DNA of 12,614 nucleotides. It comes from Methylobacter sp. (GTDB lineage Bacteria; Pseudomonadota; Gammaproteobacteria; Methylococcales; Methylomonadaceae). The position numbers and the translations under genes were made by a program. The DNA is taken from contig NZ_JALOCF010000083.1 in the NCBI RefSeq assembly GCF_023227905.1, forward strand, positions 1-12,614. Direction: 5' to 3'. Below the pieces are notes generated by a model. The model saw only the letters and a program-made list of their open reading frames with translations, searched no databases and was not told the DNA's origin. Below, in pieces: positions 9,101 through 12,614 of this stretch. How positions within the stretch are numbered: the first letter of the stretch is position 1; each line of letters begins with the position of its first letter.

Positions 9101-10143
9101 ACATGGGTAAAGAGAGATTTATGGTGTTGTACTGTTTGCTCTAATGCTTTATTATGGTCTTGTACTTTTTTAGTTTGCTCTTCTATTACTTTACCTGTAG
9201 CGTAATTAAATCCCACTGGCGCAGCTACAGAAGGTACATTTCTTGAGTCTATAGAAGAAGCTGCTTTAGAACCAGTACCATAGTTAAAACCTGGTGCGGC
9301 TTTAGCAGCAGCTTTTTTAGTTCTTTCTTCTATTTGATCAAACATAGCTGAATACATCCTATACCTAGAGGCATAAGAGACTTTAGCATTAAATTCTTGT
9401 ATATCTAACTGGTTCTTCTCTTTGTTAGTATGGAGTTTATTTAAAATCTCCACACTGTCATAATATTGTTTTACTACAAGATCTTTTCTGGTGTTTTCAG
9501 AAATTATATAGTCTTTTAATTTATCTAATTCTTTTTTCCTAAAAAGAGTCTCGTTTTCCGCAAGGTTTTTTCTAGTAGCTATAGCTCGCTCTGTAGCAGC
9601 AGTTATTTGCTGTTCAAGGTCTATTTGATTCTGTTTTCTTTTTGCAGCAAATTCCTGCATTTTTGCTTCAACAAGAGCAAAATCTTTTAAAGCTATTTCA
9701 GAAGCTCTCCCTTGTTGTAAAGATGCTGCTGCGGCTGCTTCAGCAATTCGTTTTTCTGCTACAGTACCATAAGTATTAGATTCTCTAATTGGTGAGTTTG
9801 TTTTAGCTAAGCTAGAAGTACCTAAATTTTGAGCAAATGATTGTAACTGAGTTAAGCTTTTTAACCTTTTCTCAGTTTCACTAAGTTCTTTGTTGTAATC
9901 TTTGATTATTTCAGTACCAAAGATTTGTTTTAACTTTAAATTTGCCGTAGTATTATTAAGGTCAGAAATAATTCTACCTGTTTCACGAATCTTATCAATT
10001 CGTTTCTGCTCAAGTTGAATTATCTCTTGTTGTACTTTTGAAGTTGTTTCCAGTGGGGTTACGGCAGATTGTAACGCATCCCTTAAAGCTTTTACACCTG
10101 TTGTATCAACTTGTAAGGATAATTTAAATGTTCTATCTGCCAT
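6157..10143 (-). CDS. H: Tape measure protein
   Basis: This is the tail length-determining protein, 1328 residues, the longest gene in the window. The start ATG at 10143 lies three bases after the T stop codon. Residues 1-280 are charged, glutamine/lysine-rich coiled coil. A conserved tape measure domain spans about 365-570 (RAGINLESATASLTASFGSL, then TYASAAASFIAAG, then QTIPG and MNAEIGRVQTAW). Hydrophobic segments at about 598-640 and 650-662 are candidates for the membrane-inserting part. A long helical region follows to about 1150. The C-terminus contains ASGGVLAGEAGAEAVLPLKR, a block found at the end of many tape measure proteins, and a basic tail. In lambda the protein is coated by G and GT, sets tube length and is ejected with the DNA. 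At about 0.15 nm per residue it predicts a tail of about 0.2 micrometre. A short GFNY-x-TG motif occurs twice (285-291, 311-317). Confidence 0.96.
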   Translation of the reverse strand: MADRTFKLSLQVDTTGVKALRDALQSAVTPLETTSKVQQEIIQLEQKRIDKIRETGRIISDLNNTTANLKLKQIFGTEIIKDYNKELSETEKRLKSLTQLQSFAQNLGTSSLAKTNSPIRESNTYGTVAEKRIAEAAAAASLQQGRASEIALKDFALVEAKMQEFAAKRKQNQIDLEQQITAATERAIATRKNLAENETLFRKKELDKLKDYIISENTRKDLVVKQYYDSVEILNKLHTNKEKNQLDIQEFNAKVSYASRYRMYSAMFDQIEERTKKAAAKAAPGFNYGTGSKAASSIDSRNVPSVAAPVGFNYATGKVIEEQTKKVQDHNKALEQTVQHHKSLFTHVGAVIGAYEIWNKALYLIREGLLSIPRAGINLESATASLTASFGSLAGANKELTFLREEADRTGLSIQVLRETYASAAASFIAAGESAETTREIFKNINTVSTTLHLSGDKTSSIYLALSQIFNKTKLQAEELTKQLSQTIPGVTNEQAKALNITVAKLYDDMKKGSISAHDAVIALSRTLADTYGQEAFVKASQGMNAEIGRVQTAWTTLAENIYKGTSEMLIGILKFTSGSVNGFAEFAANSYKVKTSVQDIIAALAGAVAGYAAARIAINAYTFATTSAITATEAMGIALTKVGTIVKQNIFTAAIVEIGVLTSKLISFRSQLADLDKEAEQHRKSRELAISGSPEDQKKAAIQADQRVIEAQSKADAAKARYERYSQGFFTASTEDIQKAYSTYNELSLKLSEAKDTVAKELTISAEKTKGTIVTSTKDYSKILSKLDIDFVAATQGKIAGAQAKLKQKYSQAIEDFKKDLSSFDPEIVSNAKNQLDRINTVIEAAGNKAASSTKAAYRGSLEDFKTSLTEIRGSITESLGILDELYRENALSISTYFDSKRNLLSNDIAAQKEALDSELKIAFAQKDTVKIAQLNTEYKKVLNAESKNYVSTLKEETKAYEEYNKMVQQVDVEYLQAVGKAKEAALINFDVQNKERIDKALAQKDTRTLSKLFNTRTSLGLEKDQERNVADLQIAQDKYNESINRTNILKNIGAISELSAAQRITEINKQIIADKEKSLAIDIEILAKSPSGDAYDRLAEKIRKSREELDQFKLSANTVGLYFENILGSAFDKAFVGFATGAMNAKQAFSSFASGVIEEIAKIAAQEARSAIVGGLLKSAFSGIGSLFGGGFQGNGALQSYANPFANGGAATGLSKVSGSILSSPTLFPSAKVIPFASGGVLAGEAGAEAVLPLKRGKNGKLGVASEGQSGGNIINISVSVDRSSSEDDTAYAAKIAETIARRIAKEEIASAARPGNINNRVTKFG

Positions 10144-10146
10144 AAC

Positions 10147-10509
10147 CTACTCGCTTGGTGGAACAATTACATTAAGAAAACCGCTGTGGATAAACGGTAT
10201 TTTTGATAGGCTTTCTTTTAGAGGAAGTTTTTCTTCTTTAAGAAGTTCAAGAAGAATATTTTCAGGAAGAAGATATACTTCATTAAGATAATCTTTAGCA
10301 ATTTTATAAATTTCAAAAAGTTTACCATTATTCTCAAAGAGATAAAATACCTCTATTTCATCTTCCTCTAGTATATCATCTGTAGATGCGAAAGTCAAGC
10401 CTGGGAAAGCAGATTTAGATTCTTCTAATTCCTTTTTCTTCTTTTCTGCTTTGTTATTTTCCTCGGCAGTTAAGATTATCTTTCCCAGGATTTCTCCCGC
10501 TTCTATTAG
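10147..10509 (-). CDS. T: Tail assembly chaperone T domain (made as G-T frameshift fusion)
   Basis: This is the downstream half of the G-T fusion, read in the -1 frame relative to G. The frame is open from 10509 to the TAG at 10147, giving 120 residues, and the full fusion is join(10937..10509, 10509..10147), 263 residues. It has no credible start of its own: the first start-like codon is a TTG at 10398 without a Shine-Dalgarno. Immediately after the junction comes LIEAGEILGK, then a lysine/glutamate-rich linker (residues about 18-33), then an acidic region and a compact C-terminal domain ending FLNVIVPPSE. In lambda the T domain binds the tube protein while the G part binds the tape measure. 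The sequence itself is not recognisable as T, so the call rests on the frameshift, the order and the position directly before the tape measure gene. Confidence 0.88.
   Translation of the reverse strand, partial: LIEAGEILGKIILTAEENNKAEKKKKELEESKSAFPGLTFASTDDILEEDEIEVFYLFENNGKLFEIYKIAKDYLNEVYLLPENILLELLKEEKLPLKESLSKIPFIHSGFLNVIVPPSE
10370..10398 (-). promoter_or_regulatory. Putative sigma70-type promoter inside T
   Basis: On the minus strand TTGACT (10393-10398) is followed after exactly 17 bases by TATACT (10370-10375), five of six matches to each consensus hexamer, and the -10 box is preceded by TG-x (extended -10). It would start transcription near 10363, ahead of the tape measure gene and everything downstream of it. 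It lies inside coding sequence of AT-rich DNA, so chance is a real alternative. Confidence 0.4.
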
Positions 10510-10937
10510 TTTTTTAATTCAGCTTCCTTAAAACTTACATTGTAGAGAGATTTAATAAAGGCAGAGAAGAGGGAGTTCTTCCAAGGAGCAGATGATAGAT
10601 AATATTCTAGGAGGACGACTAAAACATTATCAGCTTCCTGGAAGAACTCATTCGGTTTTGCCGTTCTTGTATCTTCAATAACCAAGTCTTCAACATAGAC
10701 CCCACCATCGTAAACTTCAAGAACAGCATTTTTAATATAGAGGATTTCATTTTTAAGATACTCAACATACTGGTCTTCTGTTAAGTCTTTAAATGAATTA
10801 AGTTTAACTTCAACTTCTTTAGTAGGATAGCGTTTAAAACCTACAAGTAAAGATGAAACTTTACCTGAAGCATCTTCAGCTTCTACAGGCATTTCGATGA
10901 AAGGAGATTGAAGTTTGATATAGAATTGTTTTGCCAT
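10506..10937 (-). CDS. G: Tail assembly chaperone G
   Basis: This is the upstream half of the tail assembly chaperone pair, 143 residues, ending at the TAA at 10506. The start is the ATG at 10937, preceded by GAGGA at 10946-10950 with an eight-base spacer. A GTG at 10952 in frame would include that Shine-Dalgarno in the coding region and is rejected. The protein is a mixed helix/strand acidic domain (KLQSPFIEMPVEAEDASGKV, then an acidic V-Y-V-E-D-L segment, then NEFFQEADNVLVVLLEYYLS) with no motif I can name. The call comes from size (lambda G is 140 residues), from its position between the tube and tape measure genes, and from the A-AAA-AAC heptamer covering its last two sense codons. The chaperones hold the tape measure protein soluble during assembly and are absent from the finished virion. 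Confidence 0.9.
   Translation of the reverse strand: MAKQFYIKLQSPFIEMPVEAEDASGKVSSLLVGFKRYPTKEVEVKLNSFKDLTEDQYVEYLKNEILYIKNAVLEVYDGGVYVEDLVIEDTRTAKPNEFFQEADNVLVVLLEYYLSSAPWKNSLFSAFIKSLYNVSFKEAELKN
10509..10529 (-). promoter_or_regulatory. Programmed -1 frameshift signal (A-AAA-AAC) with upstream Shine-Dalgarno-like element
   Basis: The heptamer at 10509-10515 reads A-AAA-AAC in the zero frame of G (TTA AAA AAC TAA), the ideal X-XXY-YYZ slip site. Slipping back one base continues in an open frame through T. AAGGA at 10525-10529 lies nine bases upstream of the heptamer, the arrangement that stimulates -1 slippage in E. coli dnaX. Downstream I see only a weak possible GGGA-GAAA-TCCT hairpin. 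Confidence 0.9.
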
Positions 10938-10957
10938 TTTGGGTGTCCTCACAAGAA

Positions 10958-11021
10958 TTAAAAAACCTGCTAGCAGATAAAGTTATTCCCTTCATGGTAA
11001 TAGTTCTTTATCTGAAGCAGG
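10958..11021 (-). terminator. Intrinsic terminator between tube protein and chaperone genes
   Basis: Starting 10 bases after the tube protein stop codon, the minus strand reads CCTGCT-tc-AGATAAAG (11006-11021), an inner part that can extend the stem, then CTTTATCT-gct-AGCAGG (10966-10982) followed by TTTTTTAA (10958-10965). The arms pair over 14 positions around small internal mismatches, and the inner TATT-a-CC / GG-AATA can pair further around an ATGAAG loop. Stem plus U-tract is the standard intrinsic terminator layout. It would cut transcription after the most abundant structural protein, so that chaperone and tape measure genes are made at a lower level by read-through or from their own promoter. 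Confidence 0.85.
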
Positions 11022-11031
11022 CCGTGTTAAA

Positions 11032-12288
11032 TTATTGATAAAAAATCATTGATGTTCCAGTGTTACGGAAAGTAACATCTCGGCCAAGATATGTTGCAAC
11101 TTTACCTTGCTTATCTGTAGCAAGTTGAAGTTTATCCCACATATAAGCTACAGTAGTACCAGCAGAAGAACCGCCGAATTTAATAATACCAGCAAAGAAT
11201 TTAGTTACATTTTCAGTTGGATTAAATACACCTACTTCACCTACTTGTGGTTCCAACATAGTTACATTAACGTCTGTTGGTGTAGCACCTTTAGCAAAAC
11301 CTTGGTCACAACCTGTTAAATATCGTTGATAATCAAAACCAAAGAAATTAGGTGCATCAAGAGTAGAGAAACAGAAAGTTGCTTCAGCAGTATCACCTTT
11401 ACTTGCTAAAATTGTTCCTGTTGCTGTACCAGTACCAGTTGTACCTTTAGCATAGTAAACAATTGTAGATGCATCTAGAATATAACCAACAAAATCACCA
11501 TTCAAAGTTGCTGGAGTTGCGCCAGAAATACGCAAACGAATTAATGAAGCTGTCAAACCATGTGGAGCAGAAAATGTAATAATAGCTTTAGCTTTTGCAT
11601 AGGTTACACTTGTAACTGTACCAGCAGAAGAATAAGTAGGCACTACACTCATATCAAGTAATTTTGCAGTTTTAACAGTTGTATAAAGAACTGAAGGAGC
11701 TACATTAGTTACCTGTGTACCGAAGTTTGCTGTTTGTTTAGCTGAAGCAACAGGATCATCAGCATTACCTTTAAGTGCAAATTTTAATGTTGGTACTTCA
11801 CCCAAAGATGCGTTAACATCAACAGTACCGCGTAAATCCCAAAACTTATAAAGTTTATCATTAGTTGCATCATCAGGAGAAGCAAACCGTACATCTGCTG
11901 TAGCATAATCTGGAGATTCACTAGCATTATCTACCCATACTGTATTATCTGCCGCAACAGCAATATTACCACCACAAGCTTGAAATAGTTTCCATAAAGA
12001 AGCTGTATCAGGATTGATAGCAGAAGTTAAAGAAGCTAGAACTTGTTGGAAAGTTGTAATACCAAGATCAATGTAAGTATCTTTAGTGTAGGTATATTCA
12101 TCGCGACTTAAAGAATCACCAAGATATTGAAATGCTCCAGTATCTCTAGTTGTATCTGATGAAATCTCTGTACAAGCAATAGCAGTAGTTGAGCCAAGTG
12201 ATGCTGTTGCTACTTTATTTGCTGAACCTGCATCTGTTTGCAAGCCAACATAAACAGCTTGGTTTCGTTCGTGAAATTTAATTGCCAT
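11032..12288 (-). CDS. Major tail (tube) protein with inserted accessory domain
   Basis: This is the likely tail tube subunit, 418 residues, from the ATG at 12288 with GGAG at 12297-12300 and an eight-base spacer. Assignment rests on order (just before the frameshifted chaperones), on an abundance-type layout with strong ribosome binding site and terminator, and on family-like features: the N-terminal NQAVYVGLQTDAGSA block, a central DLRGTVDVNASLGEVPTLKF stretch (151-170) ending in FALKGN, and a C-terminal GTSMIFYQ. At about 219-296 it carries an extra module with the pattern SAPHGLTASLIRLRISGATP, LNGDFVGYILDAS and a GTTGTGTATGT strand. This is a small beta domain found in many phage and prophage surface proteins. 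It interrupts the tube fold, so it should be displayed on the outside of the tail. Lambda V carries its extra Ig-like domain at the C-terminus instead. No sequence match to V itself is claimed. Confidence 0.85.
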   Translation of the reverse strand: MAIKFHERNQAVYVGLQTDAGSANKVATASLGSTTAIACTEISSDTTRDTGAFQYLGDSLSRDEYTYTKDTYIDLGITTFQQVLASLTSAINPDTASLWKLFQACGGNIAVAADNTVWVDNASESPDYATADVRFASPDDATNDKLYKFWDLRGTVDVNASLGEVPTLKFALKGNADDPVASAKQTANFGTQVTNVAPSVLYTTVKTAKLLDMSVVPTYSSAGTVTSVTYAKAKAIITFSAPHGLTASLIRLRISGATPATLNGDFVGYILDASTIVYYAKGTTGTGTATGTILASKGDTAEATFCFSTLDAPNFFGFDYQRYLTGCDQGFAKGATPTDVNVTMLEPQVGEVGVFNPTENVTKFFAGIIKFGGSSAGTTVAYMWDKLQLATDKQGKVATYLGRDVTFRNTGTSMIFYQ

Positions 12289-12291
12289 TCA

Positions 12292-12450
12292 TTATTCTCC
12301 TACGTCAAGTGTTTCTTCTACAATTCCTGTAGGAAGGGCTAAGGAAGCAAGTAATTGCCCACATGTACTTTCAGGCATTACAGTTGGTGTTACTGGAGCA
12401 TATTCTTTTTCAGTATATGTACCATCAGGATGTTCAATAACAAATGACAT
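12292..12450 (-). CDS. Small hypothetical protein, 52 residues
   Basis: This is a short open frame from the ATG at 12450 to the TAA at 12292, ending three bases before the tube protein start. It has a good Shine-Dalgarno, GAGG at 12456-12459 with a five-base spacer, and starts 10 bases after the stop of the preceding gene, so it looks like a real, co-transcribed gene. The protein begins MSFVIEHPDGTYTEKEYAPV, then has a short hydrophobic stretch around LLASLALPTGIV and an acidic end (EETLDVGE). I recognise no domain, signal peptide or membrane helix of convincing length. Lambda has no counterpart between the tail terminator and tube genes. It may be a small tail accessory protein, but that is only a guess from location. 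Confidence 0.7.
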   Translation of the reverse strand: MSFVIEHPDGTYTEKEYAPVTPTVMPESTCGQLLASLALPTGIVEETLDVGE

Positions 12451-12460
12451 TTTTACCTCG

Positions 12461-12614
12461 TCACAGTGGGTTTAAAATACTATTAGTTGGAAAACCTATT
12501 TTCCATTCTGTAATGTACCAGAAAGTTCCATTAGATAAACCGATTGGTTCACCATTTACATAATTAAATGAAGTTCCTACATAGGTAGAAGGGGAAGGAT
12601 TATAGGATTGTAAG
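12461..12614 (-). CDS. C-terminal part of upstream tail protein, probably tail terminator (5' end outside window)
   Basis: These are the last 50 codons of a gene that enters from the right edge and stops at the TGA at 12461. The visible end includes YVGTSFNYVNGEPIGLSNGT, then FWYITEWKIGFPTN. A glycine-rich turn followed by a W-x-I strand and a GFP segment resembles the last strands of phage tail-terminator-like (U-type) proteins, which cap the tail tube and form the joint with the head. The gene order (terminator directly before tube protein) fits. With only the tail end visible this is a position-based call; a different head-tail connector protein is possible. Confidence 0.55.
   Translation of the reverse strand, partial: LQSYNPSPSTYVGTSFNYVNGEPIGLSNGTFWYITEWKIGFPTNSILNPL

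Noticed and set aside
9193..9291. Two GFNY-x-TG motifs in the tape measure protein as a tandem repeat.
   Set aside because: The units are short and the surrounding sequence differs, so this is at most a minor local duplication.
10147..10398. Independent gene starting with TTG at 10398.
   Set aside because: No Shine-Dalgarno; the frame continues upstream to the slippery site, so this is the T part of a frameshift fusion.
10935..10952. GTG start for G at 10952.
   Set aside because: The GAGGA Shine-Dalgarno would fall inside the coding region; the ATG at 10937 is correctly spaced from it.

Overview
The window is a piece of a tailed-phage (or prophage) genome: the tail morphogenesis block of a lambda-like siphovirus with a long, flexible, non-contractile tail. 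Every supported gene is on the minus strand, so the operon reads from base 12614 down to base 1. The DNA is AT-rich with short, AUG-rich intergenic junctions. The J/K/I/L/M module seen here is typical of phages of Gram-negative hosts. No integrase, host gene, tRNA or other marker is present to name the host or to tell free phage from prophage.

Layout in order of transcription: (1) the C-terminal end of a small protein in the tail-terminator position (12461-12614, cut by the window edge); (2) a 52-residue orphan protein (12292-12450); (3) the major tail (tube) protein (11032-12288); (4) an intrinsic terminator (10958-11021); (5) tail assembly chaperone G (10506-10937) and its -1 frameshift extension T (to 10147), joined at an A-AAA-AAC slippery site; (6) a putative sigma70 promoter inside T (10370-10398); (7) the 1328-residue tape measure protein (6157-10143); (8) minor tail protein M (5800-6153); (9) a fiber or adhesin-like tail protein placed between M and L (4257-5789); (10) minor tail protein L (3642-4247); (11) K, a JAB plus NlpC/P60 peptidase (2909-3640); (12) I (2365-2928); (13) host-specificity protein J, at least 788 residues and running off the left edge (1-2365).

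Working model, from known lambda biology: G and GT coat the tape measure protein and recruit tube subunits. M, L, K, I and J build the tail tip that starts tube growth. The tape measure fixes the tube length (about 0.2 micrometre predicted from 1328 residues). The tube is capped by the terminator protein. J and the inserted fiber protein are the likely host-contact components.

The genes are packed with overlaps or gaps of at most about 80 bases, and no gene-free stretch exceeds 300 bases. I found no defence system, mobile element, CRISPR array or RNA gene. The parts most worth a second look are the frameshift signal with its upstream Shine-Dalgarno-like element, the terminator plus internal promoter that would uncouple tube protein from the rest, the domain inserted in the tube protein, the fiber gene at an unusual position, the cysteine-free end of L, and the stretched JAMM motif of K.
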